The notes: generated from the letters alone by a model not told the origin. Positions 25,601 to 37,158 are shown, counted from the stretch's first letter. The stretch is 64,000 nt of DNA from Gerris lacustris (GCA_951217055.1 OX578279.1:41317610-41381609); one strand, 5' to 3'. Made by a program: numbers and translations.

Positions 25601-26886
25601 TTTACATTAGTTATTTAAAAATACAAAACATTTTATTATTTTCTTTTCATATAAAATTTTCTATTTTAAATCTTTTTAGACTGAGTTGTTAATGGTGTAT
25701 GTATATTTCATGAATAATTTTGCAGAGACCACCAGAGTTAAGAAAAAAAAACTTTGATCTTCTAGTATTTTTTCCTGGCCTATTATACTCCTTTCTTGTT
25801 TAAATTTTAATGATTTCAATTTTTCATATCTTTGTTTGCATTATATAATATATTATATACATAATTATTTTGGAATTTGCCTTTCTGGGAGAAAGACAAA
25901 CATTATTTTGTGCTTAGGGGACCTTAAAGCGTGCAAATCTATCAAAATCATTTTCACACCATCACATTAATTTCTCTTTATATTACTGCGGATATTAGAA
26001 AATGAAAATGTGGTAAGTGAAGGTATATAGAGAAATGAAAGAAGATAAGGCTTTATTGTTGGTTTTTTTTATTAATTTCCTTTAGAGTAGGAAGGCCCAT
26101 TTAGTTAATGTGTAGGTTAGTTTAATAACTATTCAGATATAAATGTCAAGGAAATAAAGATAGATCAGCATTTGGTAACAATAGGAAAAGAATTGATCAA
26201 TAAAGTTTTCTTTGGTTAAAACATTCACCAATGCTTTAATAATAAACTGGTTCCAATATTTTACAATTGCCTCTTACACAATGTGATTCTAAATTTTATT
26301 TCTGTAGAAGATAAAAAAATATTCATTTGTTTTACTATAGGATGAGTCTTGGGAATGATAGTACTGAAGACGAAGATGCAGATTTGAAGAAAGCACTAAA
26401 GCTTAGTTTAGAAGAAGATGGAGAAGATCCAGTTCTTCAGAGAGCAATTGCTTTGAGTTTACCAAGTGGATCAAAGTCTCAGAACTTATCAGTTGGATCT
26501 AAAATTCAAAGCCTTTCCACTCTATCTAAACCTCAAAGCACTGCTAGTGAATTCAATCCTCCAACTACTCAGAAAGTAGAAGCTGCTGCACAAGTACCTG
26601 CTGTTACTTATCAAACCAGTGCAACAACTCTCTCACAACATGATCCTACTGCACAACCAGGTATGAATCAGACATGAATATGGAGCTACTCTAATATCAA
26701 AAGATTCTATTGCTGTATAATAAACAGGTGATAAATTTCATGTCATATATTTGTCTAGTTCTTATTTACCTCATATATATTTATAAATTTATTTTAGGTG
26801 CAACTGCAGATGCTGAAGAAATCAGAAGAAGAAGGCTTGCCTATCTAGATAAGAAAAAAGATTCTGGGCCATCAGGAGGGAGTTAG
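19628..26886 (+). CDS. ATXN3: Ataxin-3, Josephin-domain deubiquitinase, seven exons
   Basis: Exons: 19628-19651, 22679-22843, 22974-23110, 24505-24659, 25437-25587, 26341-26660, 26798-26886. Joined they give 1041 nt (346 residues plus TAG), all with GT/AG borders. The first exon encodes only MESIFHEK, and the next continues QEGSLCAQHCLN, the ataxin-3 start. The Josephin cysteine-protease domain (about residues 1-180) keeps Gln9 and the catalytic triad Cys14, His121 (in DHWFTIRKLG) and Asn136 (in WFNLNSL). Three ubiquitin-interacting motifs follow, at about 203-217, 222-236 and 239-252, then a Ser/Thr/Gln linker. Arg327-Arg330 in EEIRRRRLAYL corresponds to the VCP/p97-binding motif. The family trims ubiquitin chains and works with VCP in protein quality control. 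The chain ends at the place where human ataxin-3 has its polyglutamine tract; here it is AYLDKKKDSG with no glutamine run. The donor of exon 5 (GTTGGT) is weak, but it is the only one that keeps frame. Confidence 0.95.
20233..20280. repeat. Hairpin in ataxin-3 intron 1
   Basis: A perfect 13-bp stem (ATATTCCTTAGTC / GACTAAGGAATAT) encloses a 22-base loop. Related ATATTCCTTTGTC and ATATCCCTTAGTA words recur at about 20385, 20468 and 20565, so this may be a degraded transposon end. Confidence 0.6.
20769..20789. repeat. Poly-G run
   Basis: Twenty-one consecutive G after AACCA, within ataxin-3 intron 1, G on the transcribed sense strand. The CCA-GGGG junction is like that of the hAT-like element at 31 kb. 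Confidence 0.9.
21040..21125. repeat. Dispersed repeat related to 48890-49060
   Basis: It contains AGTTTTTGGTAGTTTTCATA-CTACGGAAAGTT and CCCGTAGTTAATAATAATTA. The first is found inverted at 49018-49050 and the second in direct form at 48978-49012. It lies in ataxin-3 intron 1. Confidence 0.55.
24735..25162. mobile_element. MITE with about 130-bp inverted arms, in ataxin-3 intron 4
   Basis: The left end starts ATAGTCTAGGAGATAGCATG and the right end read inward starts ATAGTCCAGGAGTTAGCGTG. The arms share the 20-base block AAGCTAGAATTTTGTGTATA, then ATGCC/GTGCC-TTTTAAGAATAT, and run on to about 24870 and 25035. There is no coding frame. It begins 75 bp after the exon 4 donor, so it could affect splicing if the arms pair in RNA. 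Confidence 0.75.
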
Positions 26887-27387
26887 CAATTCAGTATAAT
26901 CATCCATCAGCTATCTTTATGGCTCTCTTTCTTTCATTCATACTACTAACTATATCATCATGATCCTATGCAAATTTTTACTGTTCCATAGAGATAAATA
27001 GAGCTCTGTACCTTTATGGCTTCTCTCTTATATTTGTGATCTTTGAATATTGTTTACAAATTATTTGGCCTTGTATTTTTATCTGTTAGTATGACATAGT
27101 TTTTTAACTTTGTCACGATGTGTTACTTCTACTATTGTTTTTTAAGAATAGAAGTTGAGGAATAGTTACTTGTCCAGGAAATGATATTTTTAATATTGTA
27201 CTACATATAAGAATACTCCATGAGTACTATAAATGAACTTTATTTTGAACCTCTTAGAGCTCAATTGTTCTTTAGTAAGCATATTTTTATAATTTTCGTT
27301 AATGTTTTAAACCCTATTTTTAACTTAAAAAACTATATTAAATCATTTGTTTTGAGAGTCTTTTTAGAGTTTATATATTTTTTTTTA

Positions 27388-27393
27388 AATAAA
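27388..27393 (+). terminator. Candidate polyadenylation signal of ataxin-3
   Basis: AATAAA lies about 500 bp after the stop codon in an AT-rich tail. No earlier canonical AATAAA was seen between 26887 and here, so this is the best candidate. Usage is not proven. Confidence 0.45.
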
Positions 27394-27477
27394 TAATTTA
27401 ATTTTCTTTTCATTCTCTGCCTTTCTTTTTATAATAAGCTATTTTTTGCCCTCTCTTCAGGCTAGTAATTATTTATT

Positions 27478-27900
27478 GCTTCCGAGTTTACCATAGGTAA
27501 CGGAAGCATTGTGTTCACTTTTGAGAACAAAAAAATTGTATATGTCCGATTTTAAAAATTCCAAGACAGAAATCCGTTTCAGACATCAGGGAACATTTTT
27601 GGTCTCGTGTCTGTCTGTCTGTGTGTCCGCGAATCCTGAAACGTGTGACGATAACTTGAGTAAATGTCAACCAATTTTGATGAAATTCGATAGACATGTT
27701 CATTTTACCAATGCCCAGGATGAGTTCGTTGGGCAACGTTATCCGCCCAAGCGTTCACGGGCAACGTCCGTGTAAACGTGAAAATTAAACTTTATCTATT
27801 CAATGAGATAAACATTTTTTTCAGATACAATTTTTTAGTAAAACCAACAGCGACACCGCTATGAAGTGTTAAATATCGCTAAAACTATTAATAGTTTTTA
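27478..27900. repeat. Dispersed repeat, copy 2 of the GCTTCCG family
   Basis: It opens with the hairpin GCTTCCGAGTTTACC / GGTAACGGAAGC. It shares long stretches with 37407-37770: TGTCTGTCTGTGTGT, GACGATAACTTGAGTAAA, GAGTTCGTTGG / AAGTTCGTTGG, a CGTGTAAACGTGA block and AGTAAAACCAACAGCGACAC. The open frames 27509-27775 (+) and 27515-27736 (-) lie in it and are not supported as genes. The right border is unclear. Confidence 0.65.
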
Positions 27901-28023
27901 TAAAATAAACAATATAATAATAAAGTAATATAACAATAATGTTAATATAACAATAAAGTACATGATAGGGTGAGAGGAAGCTATGTGCCACACTAATTGG
28001 CAGTTTATTTTATTCTTATTAAA

Positions 28024-28100
28024 TACAGTAAACACCTCTTAATGTGATCACTTTAGGACCCAGACAAAGTGATAACATTAAGTGACAGATAATAATAAGC
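28024..28100. repeat. pogo-like terminal repeat, single end
   Basis: TACAGTAAACACCTCTTAAT is followed by GTGATCACTTTAGGACC and then an inverted partner (CAAAGTGATAACATTAAGTG). The TA-CAGT start and the internal palindrome are the style of pogo/Tigger ends. The second end was not found. Confidence 0.4.
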
Positions 28101-30086
28101 AAAAGGTACCTCTGGAGGAAGTACAACTGAAAACAAAACAAAATTATAAACAAGACCATGTTTATTACATACACTGAGAGATATGATGACACATTGGAAA
28201 ATAAAAATAAATAAATAAAAAATGAATTGAAAAGTACTTCCTTTTTTTGGAACAATATGAAAATATAAAATAAATTTTTAAGGACAAATCTAATTCATAT
28301 GTATGTAAATAAATGCACATTATCACGTTTTAAAGGGCTCATTCTTGGTTAAAAAATGACACTTTGAAACAAAAAAAATCACCTTCAAACTTATGTAAAT
28401 TTGTTGATGAACGAATACGAATCATTAAAAGACTAAAACACACTGAATTCTGAGCTTTGACTGCAGTCCTGCATAATAAGGTGTGAGGTTCACTTTCTGA
28501 GAAAAAAAGGATGTTCACCAAAACAACAGTTCCACATCTCTAGACGTTTCCCCAAAAAATATTTAAAAAAATCCAACGATCTCAACTTGGTTTACAATAA
28601 ACAATAACTACTAGCAACTAAAATAGATTACTACTAGCCTGAAGAAGTCCTAAGTAAGGGCGAAATATAGCTGCTTATAAGAAAAAATATCAATTAATAA
28701 TAATAATTAAAAAGCAAGTATGTCTTATAGTGCTTTTAATATTAATTATATTGCCCTTCTGTGCAGTTCTTTATGAATAGAACAGGATAAATTCTCATTA
28801 TTTATAATGTTTCTTACAAATAGAATTTTAATATTTAAAATTTTAAATTCATAGTTAATAATAACTTAAATTAATTTAATTAAAATTTTAAGATTTATCA
28901 AATTTTTTTCTTAGGAGGACATCAGGGCAAGAGTCAGATTAATGTTTACAATTGGGGAAATGAAATTAAACAATAACCAAAGAATTAAATAGATAACATA
29001 CAGTATTCTCTTTGCTTCAAAATATATCTAAGGATATTTTAAAGTATTTAAACTCAAATAATCATGGTTACTCATAATCATACTAATGATATGATCTTGT
29101 ACTAAAATCACAAAAATGAACACTTTAGTGTGAAAAAGCCACTAGCCGCACGGTTTTAGGGGTAAACAGGATTTTTTTTGTGTTTTCTGGGCAAGAAAAT
29201 ATTTCATTTATTTAAACTATTTTATATCCACCATGAAGCTTTCTTACAAAGTAAAAGCTTAAAATACTAATTTTTAACTTGTTTTCTAGAATCTTTGTGT
29301 TAATCCTTAAAGTTGAGGCTCAACTATTTAGAATAATAATGTAATTTTATTAGTATATTTACTACATTTAGAATCAACAGTTAATATAAAATTTCTTTTT
29401 TTTTTAATGGCATCATAAAGTTATTAATATTTCCACCAAGAGAGACTGTATCTTCTCCATTTATTCCAAATAATTCAGATGAAAAATTAGTTCATTCCAT
29501 TAATCATTTTTTTTTATGTATTATCAGTGTACCCAAAGTCACTATTCGTGTGATTTTTTATTTATTTTTATTTTAACTAAAATGCCATTAATGTGCAAAT
29601 TTAAGTTTAATAAAAAGTTGTATATGTTTGTATCTAATTATAAATTTATATTAATATTTAAAATATATATCAATGATTTAGTGACTTAATAAAGCAGAAA
29701 ATTTGTTTTTCTTTATATTATAATAAATAAATAACTGGGCCCTATTCTTTTTAAATAGAAGCTTTGAAAAATGAAATGTATTAATTTTATAATTTTTAAG
29801 TAATTGTTTTCCTCTTAAAATTGTATAAAAACCATTAAACAATAATTAAAAATATAAAATAATTATTCTTCTTTAAGAGAAAATATCTCAAATAAGCTAA
29901 AATCTATGAAGTTTTAAAATAAAAGTTTTGATGAATTCAATTGTGAGAAGCTCTTTATTTATTGAGAAGGTCTGCGAATGTTGCACGGTCCATTATTATA
30001 GCTTTTTTCTTGCTGGAGGTTTCTGCGTATGGTTATCAGAAGAGTTGTCTGCTCTGAGTATTTTGGATGTTTCCACTTACTTAACA
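28101..30086. other. Non-coding AT-rich stretch
   Basis: No coding frame with a recognisable domain, no RNA gene and no paired repeat ends were seen. Confidence 0.5.
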
Positions 30087-30123
30087 CTTAGCTTCATTGG
30101 AATTACCTTCCAATGAAGCTAAG
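30087..30123. repeat. Perfect 16-bp hairpin
   Basis: Arms CTTAGCTTCATTGGAA and TTCCAATGAAGCTAAG are separated by five bases (TTACC). It could form a tight stem-loop or be a compact MITE tip. Confidence 0.8.
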
Positions 30124-30569
30124 CAATGAATTAGCTTGGTGATCTAGTGGCAATTACCTAAATCATACACTTATGTGGCCGGATAGTGCTGCCCTCAACG
30201 AGTCCTTTCAAAATCTTTTTAAGGTCATTCTACAGTAGATTTTTAGTACTAACTAAAAATTATGTTCAAATCCTAGAAGTAATAACCTAAAAAATTAAGT
30301 ATAAATTACTGACACCTTCTCAGTTTAATCTTTCATGAATATTTCACTCTGCTTATCCACTTCAAATGCACTCAGTTTCACACCTTTAGGCAATTTCATT
30401 AAGTTTAACAAATAAAAATAACTCAAAGAGCACAATATAAATGTCTCAAAGCCAAAATGGTGACCCCAATAAAATTTAAATTGTCGTAGAAGAACTCTAA
30501 TAGTGGATTTTTTTTTTTTTTTACAAAACTAAAAATATTGTAAATACTGTAAAAACTCACTGATTGTGA

Positions 30570-30585
30570 GGGGGGGGGGGGGGGG
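30570..30585. repeat. Poly-G run
   Basis: Sixteen consecutive G. A T-run of about 18 lies 60 bp upstream. Confidence 0.9.
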
Positions 30586-30996
30586 TTGTTTTTGAATTTT
30601 GACAAGCAAAGATGATCCCAAAATTTTGCAATTCAGATCAATGTACAGATAAAATTTTAATTTTATATTTCTATAAACAACATTGTTAATTTTACAACAT
30701 TGTTAATTAAACATTCATTGTTAATTGGACTTTCATTAAAATAGACAACATTCCTTTATTAAAACAGAAAATGTTGCATGTAATAAATATACTCCAAATA
30801 CAATTCGGAGGGTAATTTATTCTTAAAAATGGAATGAATTGTGTATAATGTAGTCCTGATTCTATTCTATGAAGGCTTGGAAACAAAACTTTAGGCATTT
30901 CAGTTAATTGCTAGGCCTTAATGGTAGTAGGAACATAGCCAATAATCCCTAGCATTTGTCTTGCTTGGAAATAAAACTTCAGATAAAAATAGACAT

Positions 30997-31019
30997 TGGT
31001 GTATCCAGCATCTAGGTCT

Positions 31020-31053
<34 letters not shown>

Positions 31054-31469
31054 TTCTAAGTCAGTTTAGATTGGGGGGGGGGGGGGGTATTCGTATTGGT
31101 AAGAAGAAAAGGGAACCACTTATTCAAAAAGCAGCTGCCCCCCCTCCTCCCAAAAAAAAGATCTCTGCGCCCAAGTAACAGCAACTGTTTTAGAACGTAT
31201 TTGTTACAAAATGTTATATTCGTTATACAATATCTTACTGTAAGTAATGGGCGTTGTCTGCAGTTAATTATTGGGGGGGGGGGGGGTCCGGGGAAAAATA
31301 TGACCTCTCAAATCAGTGCTTTTATGCATTTCTGAGGTGAAATTGAATATGAGGTGAATGTAAAAAATATGTAATACGGCTGTATTTTCTTTTTTTTCTT
31401 TACTCTATTGGCTCTGGGGGGGGGGGGGGGGGGAGGGTCACGTGCCCCCCCCCCCTGGATATGCCACTG
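30997..31469. mobile_element. hAT-like MITE rich in G-runs
   Basis: The right end read inward starts CAGTGGCATATCCAGGGGGG and the left end reads TTGGTGTATCCAGC. The flanks carry ATAGACA on both sides (30989-30995 and 31470-31476), consistent with an 8-bp target duplication and a few eroded bases at the left tip. It holds four plus-strand G runs (about 29, 15, 14 and 17 bases) and one C run of 11. The open frames 30996-31178, 31096-31335 and 31308-31502 are artefacts of these runs. Confidence 0.65.
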
Positions 31470-31499
31470 ATAGACAACCTTTATTATGTGTATGTAATA

Positions 31500-32387
31500 C
31501 AATTTGTTTACCTGTCTGTTCTAAGAGGCATCTGTTATAATAGGTTCTTCTGAGTAGGATTATTTCAAATATATTTAGAAGATAAATGCACTTTATTTTC
31601 ATTTAATTTTTCTTGAGGCTATAAACAGGACTTAGGTGTATTGTACTATCCATATGCAAAATTCTACTAGAGAGTATGTTGGCTAATTTAACCCAATCAA
31701 AAAGATTTGAAAGTAGCAGTGATAAGAGGTGATGGTAGGTAACCTATGCTGATTTCACCTGCCACTTCTGGAAGTACATAAAGTATTAGACTTACTCTTT
31801 CGAATCATTAAGTCAACTGACAGAATCTAGAATTATAGGGCAAAAAACTAGATGTTTCATAATTTTTTTAATAAGAATTAATTCTAATAAGCTAAATTAT
31901 GAAAAAAATGGGGAGAACAAAGAAGATGGCTTGGATGAGACGATGCTGAATAATAAAAAAGGAAATTGTTTTCTCATTAATTTCTTGCTTGGAGAAACAA
32001 AAATTGTTCTATCTACTAAAAAAACTGAAAAGTAATTTTTAATCAAGTATAACCAAACACGATCCGTGGTCATATTGGCTGAAGTCTTTGTGAGTTCAAC
32101 ATATAAATGGAATCCTGAACTCCTTACCCTGTTAAGTAGACAAATTTGAATTCACTGAAGTAGTTAAAAAAGGTTGTATCCAGCATGATATCATAATATT
32201 TCAGATGTAATTTTGTCTTTTTAAAAATACTATTATTTTAAGAATATATATTGCTTATGCAATCAATAAGTAACTTTCACAATTGTAGGGTCCCAAAAAA
32301 TCGCTGTGAAGGCTACTTGTACTAGTTAAACAGGTAGGACAAACTACTTATTCAAACCTTAGCAATTGAACCATATTTTACTAAACC
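31500..32387. other. Non-coding stretch
   Basis: No gene, RNA or paired repeat was recognised. Confidence 0.45.
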
Positions 32388-32577
32388 ATAGTAGAGAGTT
32401 CTTGCCCCTTCACACATCATACCTTTGTACTATGTATTTGGGGAAAAGAACCCCTTAGGGAGAGCCCTTGCCCTGCTCTGTCCTCGATTCATAGATGCAA
32501 ATCAGAGCATCATGGCCCGGGATCGAATCAACGACCTTGAGTCACCTCGACTCATTGATAGCCGCCTCGGCCACTTT
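32388..32577 (-). mobile_element. tRNA-derived SINE, minus strand
   Basis: Reading the minus strand from about 32577, the head has an A-box-like GTGGCCGAGGCGGCTA and a B-box-like GTTGATTCGATCCC about 35 bases later, the internal RNA polymerase III promoter of a tRNA. A tRNA-unrelated body follows to about 32388. It does not fold as a complete tRNA and lacks an acceptor stem, so I call it a SINE. The end is approximate. Confidence 0.65.
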
Positions 32578-32958
32578 GTTTCCTTTCAGCAGTGAAGGTT
32601 GTCATTGGAAAAGGAGGTTTATGTGTATGAGATAATGTTAATTACATTCAATTACACCATTAGTTTTAAAAATAATTCAATATTTTGAGCGAATAATACT
32701 AAATAAACTATAAAATTACTTATTCACTCACCACTGATATAGCTGTTATACCTCTTTATAGTTTATTGAAGATTTTTATTTTCTCGCTTAATTCCATTAC
32801 TTAGTTTGACCATTTAGACTGATTCTGGTTCCTTTTTATTACATTTGGGAGGCAATGTTGATTTCTCGCAACGTGTGTTTTAAAATTTATCATTGTTTTT
32901 TTTAAAAAAAACACATCACTTAACAAACAATATTAAATGTTAACCGAGTAGAAGAATA

Positions 32959-34188
32959 CAGTAGAGTCTCGCTAATCCGGGTTTCACGGGACCGGACCCA
33001 GTCCGGATTACCGAAAGTCCTAATTAACACTAGAATACTCATCATGAGTCATTTTGACTCACTTTCGAACTAAAATTTAATTATCTAATCCGCCAATAGA
33101 GGGAGAGACTCTACCTGTCAGGAATTTTATCACCAAACACTTGTCTTCCAACCTCCAAAGGGTTAACATCAGGGCATAACGCACTTCCTCTTTAGGAAAG
33201 TTTTAGTAAACATCAGTGGGTCAGTTTGACTCATGTTAAGTAATACACGTAATTTTTTTTCAGTGAGATGCTGATAATATCGCCTATAAATTACCAAATA
33301 TTTAAGTAAAATATAGTTATATTTATTCAAATATATTTACCTTACCACATTAGTAACTGATAATCATGATATTTAAAATTACAGTCATAGAAATTGTTGA
33401 TTTTTCAGTAAGTGAGTTAGATTGACTCATGATGAGGAATAAGCACCCAGTTTGAAAGATAAGTATTCTAGTGTTAAACGGAATCAGTTTTAAAATGCTG
33501 TAAAACAAGTTTTAGTTGGGTAAAACTATTAAAATGTATGTTTTTATAGTTAAAATTACCTCTATTAGTCTCAAAAAACATGCTTGTACAACGTAGGTAC
33601 ACTATTTAAAGACTTCTGTCATCAGTCCAAATATCAAATGAATTAAAATAAAATAGCAATCTATTACGCAGGTGCAGGTATATAAGGGACTTTCAGGGAA
33701 ACTAGCTGTGTATATGAAAATCGAGCAACAGATAATCATTTCACAAAAAGGTGAGACATTATACACTGGCGGCTTGGCGAAATTTCACGGAACTGTGTTG
33801 AGCCGCTGCTTTCTTAAAACCCTTTCCCCATCTCAGTTGTATATAAGTGTATTTCCTGAAATATACTTCTTTTAAATCTTCCATCCTACATTTCTATGGA
33901 ACCGGAAGTGATTTGTCGATGTACTTATTTATTCATAATTATTCTAAATCTGTTTATTTTTAACAGAAATACCGGGTATTCCTCGTGTCGGAACGTTCGA
34001 TATACACCTGTAAATTATTCTAGGAACAATTTCATAAATGTTAATAGACAATAAAAGCAGATACCCGATAATCTTAACAATTCATAAATCTGGAACAGAC
34101 CCTGGTTCCAATTTGTACATAGTTTTTTGCCAGTCCAGATTATACGGATGTCCGGACTAGCGGGGTCCAGATTAGCGAGACTTTACTG
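32959..34188. mobile_element. Non-autonomous pogo/Tigger-like element
   Basis: The left end CAGTAGAGTCTCGCTAATCC and the right end read inward CAGTAAAGTCTCGCTAATCT are terminal inverted repeats. TA flanks lie at 32957-32958 and 34189-34190. CAGTAnAGTCTCGC is the well-known end style of pogo-type Tc1/mariner elements. At 1230 bp it has no transposase frame. It is interrupted by a TTAA-flanked MITE at 33028-33474, which leaves about 780 bp of its own. Confidence 0.85.
33028..33474. mobile_element. TTAA-flanked MITE nested in the pogo-like element
   Basis: Terminal inverted repeats CACTAGAATACT (left) and AGTATTCTAGTG (right) are flanked by TTAA at 33024-33027 and 33475-33478, the target choice of piggyBac-type transposases. 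The interior holds four copies of TGAGTCA/TGACTCA (see findings). No coding frame is present. Confidence 0.85.
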
Positions 34189-34625
34189 TACATATTTAGT
34201 TTAAGACAGCAAGAACTAAAATAAAACTAAAATGTTTCATGAAGTGTTGTTTTCTTTCTGCCTAGAAAACGTGAGGAGGCATCTTTGTTTTTATCAAATA
34301 TTCCCAAATTTTGAGTTTATCTCCCCAATTACATCTCTTAGATCTGCAAGTGACAATTTTATTTTAATATAGCTATCCACGAATAAGTGGAGTAGGTTCT
34401 CGAATGTTAAAATTAAGTCAAATAAATTATTACAAATAGGCGAAGTCACAAAAGTTAATCATGCAAATGTTAAGGATTGAATTCAACTAACTTCATTGTA
34501 TTTATAGGTTTTTTTTTTGTTTTTTTTTAGTAAAGTTAACAAAATGTTTAATAAGCAGAAATAATTTTTTAACGAATGTAAAAAAATTCAACATCTTAAT
34601 TTAGCAATTTACTCTTATGTGTTAA

Positions 34626-35975
34626 GGTCGGTATACACGGGGACACTTTTGCTGCTAGAGTGGGTGTCTAGATCGAGTGTCACAGTGGAGACACCGCCTA
34701 GAGTGGTGCTAGACTGCCCCCACTTCTCTCTAGCTGATGTCGCTCGCGGCGTCTGTTTTCTTCGTGTAGACACCTCTCAGTTTGCTCTAGCTATCGGTCT
34801 AGGTCAGTTTCAGCTAGGTGAAACATTTTTGCTAGAGCAGAATGCCTACAACCACAGCAGGGCAACGATCCTTCCATTTTCCTGATGTATTGTTCCATAT
34901 TTGTTAATGTCTATGTCTTTTATATATATATATACAGGGCGTCCCAAGTCTAAATATTAAAATTCAAGGAGCTTATTTAGGAGGCCAATTTTATTTCTAC
35001 CAGTTATTCTGAAATCAGTATCCCTTCATTAATTTTAAGTTTTTTTACGTAATCAATTTTATTACTTGTACTTTCAAGTGGTTTGAAGACCTACTATGGA
35101 TCTAATTAATGAGTTCGAATATTTTTGTATTTTATTAATAAACGATGTTTTTGTATTTTATTAATAAAAGCTGATAATATCGAACGATATTATCAGCCAC
35201 GATGAAGCCCGAGGGACGAGGAAATGGCAGTCAAATCCACTTGTTAATGGGTAAAATATTGACGTAATTAAATAATTATAAATAAAATATACAAGGGTAG
35301 ATAAGCCAACTAGAAAATATACTTTGGTTTAAGACTTATACAAACTAAAAAAGATTATTAGATATAACTTTAAAAAGAGATTTAAATATCTCTTTAGAAA
35401 AAATATTTACAAATTAGACTTAATAGTTTTGTTTTAAAAAATGTACCATAAAACAGTTTTTAAGTTGTTGAAATAGTAAAAATGAATTAGTATATATATA
35501 ATGTATTAGTATTAGAGGTAGAGAGGTGTATGTAGAACTTTCCAACCAACACAGTCCTGTTGAGTCACTCGATGAGTGGCTGATAGTTACAATAGTCATT
35601 TATATATATGAAAATCAACACTACAAATAGAATAGATAAATTATAGAAAGGGGCTGGTATCAAAAGATACAAATTAAATAAGATGTAATAATTTCAAACA
35701 TTATATAAACATAATAAAATAAACTAAAATGGTAATTCTAAACAAGGCAGCATGTGAATCTACTAGGAATGCGGAGACCAAATGAAGTGTACTAGATAAG
35801 AAAAACGCGACACCGTGTGGACAGTCCGGACACTGCTCTAGGAACTTTATTCAAGGTCACTCCCCGAGACTACTCTCGGAGACTAGTCTAGCCAAATTTT
35901 GGCCCTCAGTGTAGACAGATAGGACACCGATCTCGCTAGACTGTCTCGCTCTAGGTGTCCCCGTGTATACCGGCC
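34626..35975. mobile_element. piggyBac-like MITE, 1.35 kb
   Basis: Terminal inverted repeats GGTCGGTATACACGGGGACA (left) and GGCCGGTATACACGGGGACA (right, read inward) differ at one of 20 bases. TTAA lies outside at 34622-34625 and 35976-35979. Both ends are crowded with CTAG-containing words, such as GCTAGAG, GTCTAG and CTCTAGC, for about 200 bp. The open frame 34619-34885 is made of these repeats. The interior is AT-rich and includes the palindrome at 35170-35197. There is no transposase. Confidence 0.85.
35170..35197. repeat. Palindrome inside the piggyBac-like MITE
   Basis: GCTGATAATATCG and its reverse complement are separated by AA. It is preceded by two direct copies of TTTTTGTATTTTATTAATAA. 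Confidence 0.75.
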
Positions 35976-35979
35976 TTAA

Positions 35980-37158
35980 TTTATTTAAATGTATAAACTT
36001 GGTAGTGTAGAAGTCAGTTTAATTTACATAAATATCAGCTCTTGCTAATAGAATCATAAAAATTTGTAATAGTATTTGATATCACTGTTTTTTTTTTTAA
36101 GTTTTTTTAATTTTTTTTTTTTTTTTAAAAACACATCACTTTATCACTTAACAAGCAATATTAACTGTTAACTGAATAGAATACACATTTAGTTCAAGAC
36201 TGCAAAACCCGAAACCAAACTATAATGTTTACTGAAGTGTTTTAACAATTTTCCCCATTTTAATTAACATAAAAAACCAATTTTTTTTTATCACTCCGTT
36301 ATTTTTTATTTTATATAAAATCTGATCAATATCATATAAGTAGTTAGTACGTACAATAACGGTTTTATGTTCTGTTATCTATTTGTAAAAGGATTTTCAT
36401 GTTAATAAATAACCGTTTACTTATTTGTATTCATAATAATAGCTGAATAAAAATATATCTAAATGAAATGTATTTATTTATTTTTTTGTAATAAAGAAAT
36501 TATAGTATAATTATTTTTAGTTTTAGGGACAAATAGTTGACACTAAAAGTTTTGATGATAAACACCTTTATGTTAACTGTCAACTTTCTCCTAATATTAC
36601 CACATGCTGTTCATCATAAAATTTTAACATTTTTGAAATTAATAAAATTTAAACTGACACTGGAGTATCATATCAAATATTGCAGGGGAGTTGAAGTCCC
36701 TCATCCTTACCTTTTTACCTAACAGCTGCCTGGAATTGTTGTAATTTATCCAGTTGTAAGTTAAATCTCATAGCGAATTTGATGTTGCCTTTTTAAATAA
36801 GCTAGTATAAACCAAGCTCACTTCTCAAATATGTTTAATCATTCTTAAGATTACACCAGAAATAACTCATAGCTAACATTCAAATTCCAATAGGGTAAAT
36901 TTTTAAATTCCTTTTGTTGGAATAAATAAATTAGGAAACATTCTCATGTCTGTAATGTTATGTGAAGCTAGAAGAATCAGCATATCTTAAAATTATAGAT
37001 ATTTTAAGGTAGTTATGGCGAATAGTTTAAGCTTGGCCTCCCTAAATTCTGTGGTGTACCAATAACATGCCAGTCAAAGGCATATCATGGATAAAAATTA
37101 TCTGAACATGGTTTTTCTTTTAGAGCAAGGAAGGGGATAGAGGGAGCAATGCGATTTG
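35980..37158. other. Non-coding AT-rich stretch
   Basis: No gene or repeat ends were recognised. T-runs occur near 36090-36126. Confidence 0.5.

Noticed and set aside
31096..31502. Open frames with poly-Gly or poly-Pro
   Set aside because: They exist only because G and C runs encode Gly and Pro without stops; they lie in a MITE.
32500..32577. A possible leucine- or serine-type tRNA on the minus strand
   Set aside because: The head looks tRNA-like, but the 5' and 3' ends do not pair and the sequence runs on into a SINE body.
34619..34885. 88-codon plus-strand frame
   Set aside because: It overlaps the TTAA and inverted end of the piggyBac-like MITE and consists of subterminal repeats.
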